A stretch of DNA of 64,000 nt from Endomicrobium sp. GTDB taxonomy: Bacteria > Elusimicrobiota > Endomicrobiia > Endomicrobiales > Endomicrobiaceae. The stretch lies in NCBI GenBank assembly GCA_031260705.1, contig JAISLA010000003.1, positions 1 through 64,000 of the forward strand. Direction: 5' to 3'. The translations under genes and the position numbers were made by a program. This document shows, piece by piece, positions 10,476 to 19,858 of this stretch. Each line of letters opens with the position of its first letter. The stretch's first letter is position 1. The notes beneath the pieces were generated by a model. It made no database searches, was not told where the DNA came from, and worked only from the letters and a program-made list of their open reading frames with translations.

Positions 10476-12369
10476 AAGAAGTTCAAATTTTAAAATATAT
10501 TTTGAAGGGTTTTCCTGCCGGCTTTTTATCTGCGACAAATGCGGTTCTATATATTCTTTATATATTCTATTTCTCTCATATTCATTTTTATTTTGCTGTT
10601 TGGATAAATATTCTCTATCTTTCTTGCTTTTTTTAAGTTCTCTTGCTGTCTCCAAGCCTATTTCTAGAGGTTTTTTACCAAACACAGTAATAATTTCATT
10701 GATAAGTTTTCTGAGTTCATTTAATGTCTGATGAACCACCGGATTTGCAATTTTGCCAAACTCTCTTTCATTTTTATTAGTATCAGGTTCTTTATAATTT
10801 CTGTCAGTAAATTGTTTTGAGAAAGCTTTTCCTATAAGTTTTTGGGTACTTTCCTGAAGAATCTTGCCATAGTACGGTAACAAATCATATATAATCGTCT
10901 GTTTATCAACTTTAAACTTACCTTCAGTGACTACTTTATCTAAAGCTTCTGTATAAGAATAACCGTCTCTGATATATACCAGCAGAATTTCCATTGCTTT
11001 CTTTCCAACAGGAGCATAGTTTGACGGAAGTTTGATTTTTTGAAAAGTTTCATCAACTTCACTTTCAGTTAAAAAATAATAGTTTATTAATTTAGGTTTT
11101 AATTTTTCATCTGGAAGACTGTTCCAGTCATAAAGAAATTCATCCTATTGTTGCTGTGAAAGTCTTAACCAAAACGATGATGCTTCAAGATCAGCCAAAG
11201 CATAACCTTTAATCTTTTGAGCTTTTTTATCTCTACCTTGAAGCTGCACCTCAGAACCGTCAGGAAGATGTAACAATTCCCTTGCTTTCGATTCGATTAA
11301 TTCTATTCCTTTTAACAACACTTCGTCAAATAATAGCTTTTTTTCTTCGCTTGAAAATTCTTTTTCCCAATAACTTAGAATTTCACCGGTCTTTTCATCA
11401 AGAACCGGAGCAAAATATCTTGCATTATTAAGTGCTTCATACATTCTTCTATATTCGTTAAGCTTATGCGAGCGAGGAAGTCTTTTTTCATCCTTAAAAT
11501 AAGGACAAACCCCTGATTCCGGGATAAGTTTTTCAGTCTGGTAAAATATTGCATCTTTAACTTCTTTAATATACTCATCAGTATTATACTGACAAGACAT
11601 CAGTATAATATTGTTTTTGGCTAGCTAAAATTTTTTCAGTTTCTTTAAATATCATATCTCTGGTAACAGCAAACTCTTTATTTTTATTTCCTGTGGTCTT
11701 TCTATTACTAACTTTTTCTCTTTCATTTTGTTGAAATTTCTCTATTTTTTCCTTATAAAGATATTCGCCGAATGTACGATATTTTTTTGAATCTATAATT
11801 TTCTTGGTTTCAGTTGCAAGTTTTGCTGTTTTCGTATTCTCTTTTATCTTATCATCAGTATCTTCTAAAAAACTTCTAACTGAGTCCGTACCTCTATGAT
11901 TTGCAATGTGATACAATACATACCCTAACTGAAACAAAGATAACTTTTCATCTAGAGCTTTATATCTTAGAATATAAGGATCATCTTTTAATATATTGAT
12001 TGGAAATCTTTTTTGTGAAGTTTCACAATCAGCAGAATTTTCTTTTTTCTCTAAATCTTTGGAAGGTTGCAAAGCCAGCTGCTTTTCAGCCAGCAGTTTC
12101 CAGAGAAAGCGCATACGTTCTCTGTGATGTCTATGAGTATTTCTTTGTAATCTGAATTCTCTGCGTTCGACAGCTCCTATAGAAGATTTAAAAATTCTGC
12201 TTCCTGCCAAAATAATATCTTCTGGTAGATATGACAAATCATCGTATTTTTTTAAGGATACTACGGCATATCCTATTGAACCAACACCTAAATCCAATCC
12301 TATACGATATTCTCTATCTGCAAGTTTTTCTTTTATCTTTTTATACTCAATTCCCTGAACTTTATTCAT
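10398..12369 (-). pseudogene. cas9: Cas9 (type II CRISPR nuclease), broken and truncated
   Basis: The start ATG at 12369 has a GGAG site 6 bases upstream. In order: RuvC-I (YRIGLDLGVGSIGYAVV, catalytic Asp kept), the arginine-rich bridge helix (RREFRLQRNTHRHHRERMR), a REC lobe (YHIANHRG; later FKDEKRLPRSHKLNEYRRM), and RuvC-II (NPVVHQTLNELR...LEIGLETARELKKSK, catalytic Glu kept). The HNH domain, RuvC-III and PAM-interacting domain are missing. Three lesions: an imperfect 22-bp tandem duplication (11576-11597 and 11598-11613 onward) shifts the frame near 11590; an in-frame TAG lies at 11145-11147; and the 3' end is deleted at about 10398. The compact REC and motif style suggest subtype II-C. 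No cas1 or cas2 is seen nearby. Confidence 0.9.
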
Positions 12370-12671
12370 AAATATCTCCAATTATTTTTAAACTGTGAAG
12401 TTAATTAAAAATGTAAAAATAATATTAAGATAAAAGCCAATCTAACGCATTAACCCGCTCTATCCCATTACGCGTTCTAAGGATAATCATTTGGCGTTAT
12501 TAAGTATTTTATAAATTTATGACATGGTGCGCACAACATTTTCTTTTTTTTTCAACTGCTTTTTGCAGTCCTGCAAAAGCCTCACCGCCAGCTATTTCTG
12601 TTGTTCCAGCTTTTTTATCATAAGGTCGATTTCTAAAGTACCCTCTCGATAGTCCTCTTTATGCTTTTTAA

Positions 12672-12818
12672 TCACACGCATTGAGAACAATCCCAAATTA
12701 AGAGATAAACAATGCCAAGACGTTTTGAGGCAGCAACAAGCAGGTCGGACACAATTTTTATAAATACTCCGGCGTTAGGCGTAACATATATGGCTAAAAC
12801 AAGCAGGATCTTTTTCAT
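12672..12818 (-). CDS. Small hypothetical membrane protein (48 aa)
   Basis: ATG at 12818 is preceded by GGGAG at about 6 bases. The product begins MKKILLVLAIYV and is mostly hydrophobic, suggesting one or two membrane passes or a signal anchor. A second short frame (12592-12681, about 29 codons, charged) overlaps its end, an arrangement reminiscent of phage lysis genes, but neither is recognised. It sits in a decayed region, so it may itself be a remnant. Confidence 0.3.
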   Translation of the reverse strand: MKKILLVLAIYVTPNAGVFIKIVSDLLVAASKRLGIVYLLIWDCSQCV

Positions 12819-13190
12819 TTAAGATCTCCCAGCACAGATGAGACTACGTAGTCGGCGTCTCCGCTGTCCATTAAGCTTTTCGATACGCCCCACGTACAAC
12901 TCCCCCCTGTTCTGAGCTTGTTAAACAAATACAAGTGGTTTCGGAGTTCTTTTTATAAGCCCCCCCCCAAGTCCACAGACTGTTTCTTTTGTACCTCATT
13001 TATTCTTGCAAGAGTATCATTCATTTCCGCTACGTACCCGTCGTCAGAGAGCCTGCTGATGTTGGTGGAACACCCTGCCAGCGTCAGTCATTCCTAACTA
13101 ATATCAAACAAATTAACTTTTTCACTTTACTTCCCCTTTATTTCAACATTATTTCTGTTGGGGTATTGTACTCAAAACAACCTGCCTGAA
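12819..13190. other. Intergenic debris
   Basis: No supported gene. It contains a C9 tract at 12960-12968. The open frame 12989-13189 on the plus strand has no ribosome binding site or known domain. Confidence 0.4.
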
Positions 13191-13277
13191 CGGAGAGATA
13201 GGGATTCGAACCCTAGTTACCCTTTCAGATAAACAGTCTTTCCAGGACTGCGCCTTAAACCGCTCGGCCATCTCTCC
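13191..13277 (-). tRNA. tRNA-Ser (anticodon GGA)
   Basis: Read on the minus strand: a 7-bp acceptor stem GGAGAGA/TCTCTCC, a D arm with GCGGTTTAAGGCG, anticodon stem CAGTC/GACTG with loop CTGGAAA (anticodon GGA, reading UCC), a long variable arm (class II), and a T arm with GGTTCGAATCC. Discriminator base G. The long variable arm and anticodon identify serine. It borders the decayed Cas9 region, a common place for accessory DNA. Confidence 0.95.
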
Positions 13278-13516
13278 ATTTTATTAACAAAGCGTAATTT
13301 TACAATATTATAATGTTTTCTTCAATTTACTGTTTCAGTTTTAGATACATTTATGCAACAAATTAGAAATTTGAGATACAATTTCCGTCGGTACGACAGC
13401 GCTTATCATTTCAATAATGAATAAGCTGTATTTTATTTTTCATATCAATTAACCGTTCTCAAGATGATATGACACGTAGCTTTTATAAAGTCAAATGCTT
13501 CATATTCAAAATAACT

Positions 13517-14929
13517 TCAATACCGCACTGCAGGAACAAGAATATCTCTTTTAGTCAGCGGTCTTGAAAGTGTTATCCCGTCAAAAGATGTACAGCGGCT
13601 TAAAGCTACATATAACTGTCCAGGAACGAACGCGCCATATTCCATATCAATAATAACATTGTCAAAAGTTTTTCCCTGACTTTTATGTATTGTAATTGCC
13701 CACGAAAGCCTCAGCGGATACTGTTTAAAAAAACCCATACTCTTTGTTTCTATCTGCTCTTTTTCTTCATTCCACTTATATTTAAACAATTCCCATTTAT
13801 GCGGCTCAACGCTTTCAACTCTTCCGTTTGGAAATCTTACGCATATTGATAGTTTATCGGAATCGCCGACGTTTTTTATATCCTCAACTATGCCTATGCT
13901 GCCGTTAACCCATCTTTTTTTTGCATCATTGTTTAGCATCATTATCTGCGCATTTTTTTTTACTACGAGTTCGTGTTCGGCAGGGAACACCTTTGAATTT
14001 TCTTCTATATTTTCTGTCTCTGCTGTAAAAATTACCTGTTTATATTCTATTTTTGAAAGATATTTATGGTTTATAAATGCCGCTTTTTTGTTTGTAGTTG
14101 TAAGATATACTGTCATAGGTCTATCAAAAATTTGAGATGACACTTTTTTGTTGAGTTCAGCAATCTCGTCATCATTTGCTGTTCCGTTGCGTACCATATT
14201 TAACAATGCGACAAAGTTGCTGTCCCGTTGTCTGTATATCTTTTTAAGTTCCACAGTATGAAGAATACATTTATTTAAAGAATGAGCGCTTGAAAAATAA
14301 GGAGATTCGTAAACAGAATTAAATATATGGTACTCTTCCCTTTTTACTACAGGCGGTAATTGTTTTAAATCTCCGATAAAAACCATTTGTACGCCACCAA
14401 ACGGTTCTTGATGTTTCTCTCTGTTTAATCTTAGAAATTTATCTATACAATCTAAAATATCGCAGCGCAGCATTGATGCTTCGTCAATAATAATCGTTTC
14501 AACTTTTTTGTATATAGATTTTTCGGAAAATTTTTTCTGTTTTATCTTTGAGACAGTTACGTCAGGTTTAAAATAAAAAAACGAATGCACTGTTTCGCCG
14601 CCGCAATTAAGAGCTGCTACGCCGGTCGGAGCAAGAATTACAGTTTTTTTACTTGTGTGCATTATATAGTAGCGTAAAAATGTGGTCTTTCCAGTACCGG
14701 CGTTTCCAGTAATAAAAACACAATCACTGCTTTTGTCTATTAAATCATAAGCCTGTTTAAATTCATCGTTTATTTCAATATTGTTTCCCATTGCGGCATT
14801 GTCCTTTGACAAGTTTTCAATATTTTCAGTTAAGTTGATTCCTTTTACAACATTGTTATCAACTGTCTTTTTAATGCTTACCGTGGTGTTTTTAGGTAAA
14901 GCAACGGAAATATCCGCTGTTTTTTGCAA
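13517..14929 (-). CDS. Pif1-like superfamily 1 DNA helicase
   Basis: 470 residues. Walker A FITGNAGTGKTT lies near residue 75, Walker B IIIDEASMLRCD near 146, a GDLKQLPPV motif near 186, and the C-terminal motif ITIHKSQGKTFDNVIID...LYVALSRC near 413-445. This is the order of the Pif1/RecD-like family, which unwinds DNA 5' to 3' and acts at replication and repair structures. The frame has no ATG near its 5' end; the first usable start is a TTG at 14929 without a clear ribosome binding site. The frame is open only back to a TAA near 14970. The true N-terminus may be the overlapping frame at 14892-15137. Confidence 0.85.
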   Translation of the reverse strand: MQKTADISVALPKNTTVSIKKTVDNNVVKGINLTENIENLSKDNAAMGNNIEINDEFKQAYDLIDKSSDCVFITGNAGTGKTTFLRYYIMHTSKKTVILAPTGVAALNCGGETVHSFFYFKPDVTVSKIKQKKFSEKSIYKKVETIIIDEASMLRCDILDCIDKFLRLNREKHQEPFGGVQMVFIGDLKQLPPVVKREEYHIFNSVYESPYFSSAHSLNKCILHTVELKKIYRQRDSNFVALLNMVRNGTANDDEIAELNKKVSSQIFDRPMTVYLTTTNKKAAFINHKYLSKIEYKQVIFTAETENIEENSKVFPAEHELVVKKNAQIMMLNNDAKKRWVNGSIGIVEDIKNVGDSDKLSICVRFPNGRVESVEPHKWELFKYKWNEEKEQIETKSMGFFKQYPLRLSWAITIHKSQGKTFDNVIIDMEYGAFVPGQLYVALSRCTSFDGITLSRPLTKRDILVPAVRY

Positions 14930-15137
14930 TGCGTCTTTTCCTATTTTTGCTATCTTGCTGAGCTTTTATCAACCGATTTGCAATTATTTCAGGATTATCA
15001 TTTTCATTATTTTGTCTATATTGTTTATTTTCTGCGGATTGTCTTTTTGAAAATGATATATATTTAAATGCAAATAAACAACATATACCCGCTACAATTA
15101 CTGACAAAAACAAAAAAATTGAAGTTATTGTATCCAT
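14892..15137 (-). CDS. Membrane-anchor ORF, probably the 5' part of the Pif1-like gene
   Basis: 81 codons. ATG at 15137 has a good site (AAAGGAAATTT then ATG). The product starts with one hydrophobic helix (about residues 5-27) and continues as a polar, charged linker. It overlaps the helicase frame by 38 bases in another frame and reads KAQQDSKNRKRR. The helicase frame, read upstream of its start, gives SKIAKIGKDALQK, a plausible continuation. A single-base slip near 14940-14970 would join them into a membrane-anchored helicase. It may instead be a separate short membrane protein. Confidence 0.5.
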   Translation of the reverse strand: MDTITSIFLFLSVIVAGICCLFAFKYISFSKRQSAENKQYRQNNENDNPEIIANRLIKAQQDSKNRKRRIAKNSGYFRCFT

Positions 15138-15676
15138 AAATTTCCTTTATGTATTTTGTATTTCTTTAGGAAACGGAACCAGATGAGATTGTATTGTTTA
15201 AATGCAACGTCACAGCAGAATCTTTTTTCGCGCGGATGCATTCGTTCTCCAAAAATCCTTTTACTTTAAAATCTTTACGCTAAAACGCTTTTCTATCAAA
15301 GTTGTATCATTATCAAAGCAAAATAACAAACATCCACACACAATTTTTTTATCTGTTTTTGTTTATCATACTTATACTTGAGTTGACAAAACAGTTTTGC
15401 CGCAAGTTATTGATATTTTTAGGATTTAGAAAATGTCTTCCTGAACCACAAATATTTTATCTTTCATTTCTAAAATGTGCATTTAATGGTTATTAATACC
15501 TTAACTATGCCAAAAAGTTATTAACAACTTATACACAAGCGGCTTTATAGGTTTTCCCGCTTAGCACAAAATTATTGCATCTTGAGTCTTATGCTGATTT
15601 TTAATATGTTTTTACAAATTGTTTTTTTGATATATTTTTATATTCAAATTTTAAATAAAAAACTAAATAAAGTTTA
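15138..15676. other. AT-rich non-coding region next to parB, possible origin
   Basis: About 540 bases without a supported gene. TTATACACA near 15528 fits the relaxed DnaA-box consensus TTWTNCACA, and TTATCAACA at about 15673 is one mismatch from TTATCCACA. Together with parAB and two parS sites close by this suggests the replication origin zone, but the number of boxes is small and dnaA is not present. Confidence 0.25.
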
Positions 15677-16537
15677 TCAACAGCCAAATTTAAGCTCTTT
15701 TGTAATTCTTTCTAAATCTTCTAAAGAATAATAATAAATTTCTATCTTGCCTTTTTTACCTGTTCCTGAAATATTGACTTTTGTACCAAGCTTTCTTTGA
15801 ATTTCTTCTTTTAAATTTGTAAGTTCTACTTCCTGCTTTTTTTGTCCGTTAGATTTTTTCTCAGACTTAAGCCCAGAGATAATTTTTTCTACCGCTCTTA
15901 CTGAAAGGGTTTCATTTAATATTCGATCTACAATAGTCCTTATCCTATTTTTATTCTCTATCCCGACAAGCATTCTGCCATGACCCGGTGAAATTTTACC
16001 TTCAGTTATTAATAATTGTACATCTTCAGGCAGAGATAAAAGCCTTAACGCATTTGATATCACAGATCTCTCTTTGCCGACAATTTCTGAGATTTGTTCA
16101 TGAGTATGCCCAAATTCTTCCACAAGTCTTTTGAAAGCTCTTGCTTCCTCTATAGGATCTAAATCTTCTCTTTGAAGATTTTCAACCAATGCCAAATCAA
16201 ATCTTTGCTTGTCATCGGCAGACTGTTTTACTATAGCTTTTATATCTTTATTGCCTGCCAGTTTAGATGCCCTGTATCTTCTTTCCCCAGCAATAATCTC
16301 ATATTCGCCCGGAACTATCGATGCAGCAACTAAAATAGGTTGAGCGAGTCCGTGTTTTTCTATTGAGTGCGCAAGCTCTTGAAGCTTTGTTTCATCAAAT
16401 TTATTTCTAGGCTGAAATCTGTTAGATTTAATTTTATCTAACGGTACTGTTATTACTGTTTCATCAGTCGATGTTTTATTTGCCGCCAATGCCGGTATTA
16501 ATGACTCTAAACCTCTACCCAACGCTTTTTTCTGCAT
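15677..16537 (-). CDS. parB: Chromosome partitioning protein ParB
   Basis: 286 residues, normal for chromosomal ParB (Spo0J). It begins QKKALGRGLESLIP, the usual N-terminal box. The CTP-binding ParB/sulfiredoxin domain spans about residues 30-120 with GERRYRASKLAG at 84-95. A helix-turn-helix follows (HEQISEIVGKERSVISNALRLL), then a C-terminal dimerisation region. It loads at parS, slides as a CTP-dependent clamp and works with ParA to segregate the origin. It lies 37 bases downstream of parA on the same strand, so the two form an operon. Confidence 0.97.
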   Translation of the reverse strand: MQKKALGRGLESLIPALAANKTSTDETVITVPLDKIKSNRFQPRNKFDETKLQELAHSIEKHGLAQPILVAASIVPGEYEIIAGERRYRASKLAGNKDIKAIVKQSADDKQRFDLALVENLQREDLDPIEEARAFKRLVEEFGHTHEQISEIVGKERSVISNALRLLSLPEDVQLLITEGKISPGHGRMLVGIENKNRIRTIVDRILNETLSVRAVEKIISGLKSEKKSNGQKKQEVELTNLKEEIQRKLGTKVNISGTGKKGKIEIYYYSLEDLERITKELKFGC

Positions 16538-16574
16538 ACCTTATATCTCCTTATAATATGCCTGTTATTAAATT

Positions 16575-17339
16575 TCACTTACCGCTTTGCTTTAAAAGGA
16601 ACTCTTTTGCAAAGTCTATATATGCTTGAGAACCTTTCCCCGACGGATCATAGAGTAAAACAGGTTTCCCAAAACTTGGAGCTTCGGCAAGTTTTATTGT
16701 TCTCGGTATTTTTATCTCATAGACTTTTTCTTTAAAGAACTTTTTTACTTCCTTTACAACCTGATCTGCAAGATTAGTTCTTGAATCAAACATTGTAAAC
16801 AAAACACCCTCTAACTCTAAATCATAACTTTGCATTAATGCAGAAATCGTTTCTGAAAGTTGTCCCAATCCTTCCAATGAAAAAAACTCACACTGCATAG
16901 GAATTAAAACAGTATCTGCCGCAACTAAAGAATTTATTGTAAGTAATCCTAGAGACGGAGGACAATCTATAATAATGTATTTATATATTTTATGAAATTT
17001 TTCTAATGCAAATTTCAGTCTTTTTTCCCTGTCGGACATATTAACCAAATCCACTTCCGCGCCGCTTAAACTGGTAGTCGCAGGCACAATATCAAGCCGG
17101 TCCATAACGGTATTCTGCAGTATATCTTCCAAAGCCACCTCATTTATTAAAACATTATATATGTTTTTTTCAAGATTATTTTTATTAATACCAAACCCAC
17201 TTGTTGTATTGCTCTGCGGATCCATATCAATCAACAGACATTCCTGCCCCATATATGCTAAACTCGCTGCAAAATTAATTGCAGTCGTAGTTTTTCCTAC
17301 TCCGCCTTTTTGATTGGCAATTGCGATTACCTTGCTCAT
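16575..17339 (-). CDS. parA: Chromosome partitioning ATPase ParA (Soj)
   Basis: 254 residues. Deviant Walker A KGGVGKTTT at 11-19, Walker A' LIDMDPQSNTT near 36, Walker B YIIIDCPP near 119. The length and lack of an N-terminal HTH mark the short chromosomal ParA type, which binds DNA nonspecifically as an ATP dimer and is released by ParB. It is first in the parA-parB operon. A parS site lies 59 bases upstream of its start codon, so ParB binding could influence its transcription. Confidence 0.97.
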   Translation of the reverse strand: MSKVIAIANQKGGVGKTTTAINFAASLAYMGQECLLIDMDPQSNTTSGFGINKNNLEKNIYNVLINEVALEDILQNTVMDRLDIVPATTSLSGAEVDLVNMSDREKRLKFALEKFHKIYKYIIIDCPPSLGLLTINSLVAADTVLIPMQCEFFSLEGLGQLSETISALMQSYDLELEGVLFTMFDSRTNLADQVVKEVKKFFKEKVYEIKIPRTIKLAEAPSFGKPVLLYDPSGKGSQAYIDFAKEFLLKQSGK

Positions 17340-17397
17340 TTAAAACTCCGTTTACAAGTTTCTATTATATTATGGGACTTATATACCAGATTCTATT

Positions 17398-17413
17398 TGT
17401 TTCACGTGAAACA
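17398..17413. promoter_or_regulatory. parS: parS site 1 (ParB binding)
   Basis: A perfect 16-bp palindrome TGTTTCACGTGAAACA, identical to the universal chromosomal parS consensus, 59 bases before parA. Confidence 0.95.
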
Positions 17414-17892
17414 TAGTTAATTACTGCGGTGTAATAGACCAAATTGTAATTATCAAATTATACAATCTTTTAAACTGCTATATCAAATTATATGTATGAT
17501 GTATGCGAATTTAATTATGCAAGATGCAATCGTAATAATATGATTTTATATAGAAAAGTTTTTCTACGCGGAAACTTAATATCATAATAAACATTATTAA
17601 GATGAGGTTTTTAGTCTTTGGATTTTAAAGATTTTTTGTCAATCCTATGTCTAGAAAATTTTTTAACATTTTTCTATTTTGCCTTTCAATACTGTAATTC
17701 TAAATTTAATTCAGAGTTGTTTTTAATCTGCTGTAAAATCTTTTTTGTTTTTATGCCGCTGTTTAATAGAATGTTTCTTTATTTTATGCGTTTGTTTTAA
17801 TATTTGTAATACAATTGTATTTATAAAGTTCAAAATTTGACCTTAATTCCCTATTTTGCCTTTCATTTTATTTGACAATATTAAAAAACCAT
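17414..17892. other. AT-rich non-coding DNA between the parS sites
   Basis: No supported gene. The plus-strand frame at 17618-17800 is Phe/Leu-rich, lacks a ribosome binding site and is probably chance. The extreme AT content and flanking parS sites would suit an origin-proximal region. Confidence 0.4.
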
Positions 17893-17908
17893 TATTTCAC
17901 GTGAAACA
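17893..17908. promoter_or_regulatory. parS: parS site 2 (ParB binding)
   Basis: TATTTCACGTGAAACA matches the parS consensus at 15 of 16 positions. It lies 495 bases from site 1 in the same intergenic zone. Confidence 0.9.
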
Positions 17909-18007
17909 GTTAAAACTGTAAGCAAGTTCCACAAATAAACATTATTCCAAACTCCAAAATATATTTAAGGCAGACTATATTTACAATAGAATAAACACAG
18001 AGAGGTT

Positions 18008-18697
18008 TTAATCGTTTTCAAAACACTCATATAAACTTCTATGGGTATCAAATATTATATCGGCTTCTGACAGTAAATCTCCTGATAAACTTGTAGCTAT
18101 AGCACAACAATACATTTTCGCGGCTTTTGCCGATTTTATGCCGTACGGAGCATTTTCTATAACTATACATTCTTTAGACAAAACTTTTAAATTTTTTGCT
18201 GCAGTTAAGTAAGGATCGGGATATGGCTTACCTCTTTTTACTCCATCTCCCGTAACAATTGTATCAAATAATTTGTATATATATTCCGGCAACATTTTTT
18301 GCGCTTCTTTTAAAGAAGAACCTGTAACAAGTCCCACCAAAACACCCTTATTTTTCAATGATTTTATAAATTCTGGTATGCCTGTAAAAATATATCTCTT
18401 AAAATATTGATTGAAAATTTGTTCTCTTTTTTTGCGGATTTTTTGCGTTGCCTGCTGAAATAATGGTATGCCTGACTGTTTAAATGCAAGCTTTATAACT
18501 TTATCCCACTTTGCACCTTCCATTTCAAAAATAATCATAGGGTTTATTCTTACATTATGCTGTTTTAAAACCTCAAACCACGAAATAAAATGATACGGCA
18601 TTGAATCTGCTATTACGCCGTCCATATCAAATAACACCGCTTTAAAAGATTTTGTTTTAAATTTTTTTGATTTTTTATTCATCTGCTTATTTTTCAT
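18008..18697 (-). CDS. HAD-superfamily phosphatase, beta-phosphoglucomutase type
   Basis: 229 residues. Motif I FDMDGVIADSMPYHF near residue 24 supplies the nucleophile and general acid/base aspartates. Motif II is in VTGSS (near 124), motif III Lys in VKRGKPYPDPY, and motif IV in IVIENAPYGIKSAKAA. The cap-domain insertion after motif I places it in the beta-PGM/phosphatase subgroup. Substrate cannot be read from sequence; sugar phosphates are typical. The N-terminal dozen residues are unusually Lys-rich. The gene stands alone with about 380 non-coding bases upstream. Confidence 0.85.
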   Translation of the reverse strand: MKNKQMNKKSKKFKTKSFKAVLFDMDGVIADSMPYHFISWFEVLKQHNVRINPMIIFEMEGAKWDKVIKLAFKQSGIPLFQQATQKIRKKREQIFNQYFKRYIFTGIPEFIKSLKNKGVLVGLVTGSSLKEAQKMLPEYIYKLFDTIVTGDGVKRGKPYPDPYLTAAKNLKVLSKECIVIENAPYGIKSAKAAKMYCCAIATSLSGDLLSEADIIFDTHRSLYECFEND

Positions 18698-19075
18698 TGA
18701 TACGATATACTTTTTATTATATGTCCTTTTTAAGAACCTGTTTTATCTGATGTCGAGTTTTTTACGGCATAAACTTATTTGATATATAAGGAAATATTAC
18801 TGAATTTTTTTAAAATCGTCTTGTAATAATATTAACTCACAGACAAACTAATACATTTTTATATTGTTTAAATTATACTTTTTAGAAAAACTGCTCACAA
18901 CTTCGTTTATATACTCTTTTTTTACAAATCGTATTCTATCCCGATTATAAAAGAGCATTATGAACAGTTGTGATGTATATTACAAATATACATTTCCATA
19001 TAATCTTTTGTAAACGTTTAACGATAGATTACTCCAACTGCAAAATATACGTTAAAAACAGTCTAAAAGTTTAAA
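18698..19075. other. Non-coding, AT-rich
   Basis: No gene or RNA recognised between the CoA-binding protein gene and the HAD gene. Confidence 0.5.
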
Positions 19076-19444
19076 TTACCATATTCCGTGTACCAACATA
19101 AAACAACCGCTCTCCGTTACTTTCATTCCCGTAGCTTTTGCTTTTTGCACCGCTGTTTCAGATTGAGATCCCGGCTGCATCCAAATCTCCTTTATACCAA
19201 GATCTATTGCGTCAACAACAGTTTTATCAGTGCCTGCCGGCGGAACTACCGTCAAAATCATATCGGGTTTTACCGGCAGATCTTTTAAAGATTTATATAC
19301 TGTCTTTCCAGCAACTGTACCGCTGCGTATACCAACAGCTACGGCTTTAAAACCAGCTCTCAGCAAATCGGTAAAAATCTTAAAACCAGTCTTATCCGGA
19401 TTTTCAGAAACACCGACTACAGCAATTAACTTATTCCTATCCAT
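19076..19444 (-). CDS. CoA-binding domain protein (YccU-like)
   Basis: 122 residues forming a single Rossmann-type CoA_binding_2 domain. The glycine motif IAVVGVSENPDKTGFKI is at the N-terminus, and YKSLKDLPVKPDMILTVVPP and KEIWMQPGSQSE follow, both hallmark stretches of this family. Members resemble the CoA-binding part of succinyl-CoA synthetase but have no known catalytic activity. Complete for the family (120-140 aa). Confidence 0.85.
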   Translation of the reverse strand: MDRNKLIAVVGVSENPDKTGFKIFTDLLRAGFKAVAVGIRSGTVAGKTVYKSLKDLPVKPDMILTVVPPAGTDKTVVDAIDLGIKEIWMQPGSQSETAVQKAKATGMKVTESGCFMLVHGIW

Positions 19445-19547
19445 AATATTCTCTTCTCAAAATATCTTTACGGAAAAATATGTTCTTCAAATTAATTACC
19501 TTTCAAAAACTCTTTCCTAAACCTTAAAAGTTATAACCTGCTTTCCT

Positions 19548-19858
19548 TTAGATCTCTAATCCGCAACGAACTTCCAACTGCTTCTTGCTCTGTTCTCTCA
19601 TCGCAATTATCGTTGACATAAACACCAACAACATAACAGGTTTTTCTCTTTTAAATGACAGAGAAAGCCTCTATTATCTCTTTTTTCTACTGATACTCAA
19701 ACTCTGCGGGACGATAAAAATCTTAAAAATATTTTGCCGGCAGATTTTACCGGAATTTTATTTCCGACATTTATTCATTTCATTCTCTATTACCGCAGCC
19801 ATATTTCAAAATGATATTGTTGTCATATTATTATACCAGTTTTATAGTCTTTAACACT
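19548..19858 (-). pseudogene. Possible decayed KH-R3H part of jag
   Basis: Directly downstream of the short Jag N-terminal domain there is no intact frame. Scattered pieces in different frames (VYVNDNCDERTEQ; MREQSKKQLEVRCGLEI) look like the VDVNDYREKREQSLKQLA-type stretch linking KH and R3H domains of Jag/KhpB. This is inference from short, weak similarity. Confidence 0.3.

Noticed and set aside
10378-10731. Plus-strand frame across the Cas9 remnant
   Set aside because: The minus strand carries clear RuvC-II motifs; this frame is its shadow.
13890-14135. Plus-strand hydrophobic frame within the helicase gene
   Set aside because: Antisense shadow of conserved helicase motifs.
17618-17800. 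Plus-strand 60-codon frame between parS sites
   Set aside because: Phe/Leu-rich translation of AT-rich DNA, no ribosome binding site, no family.
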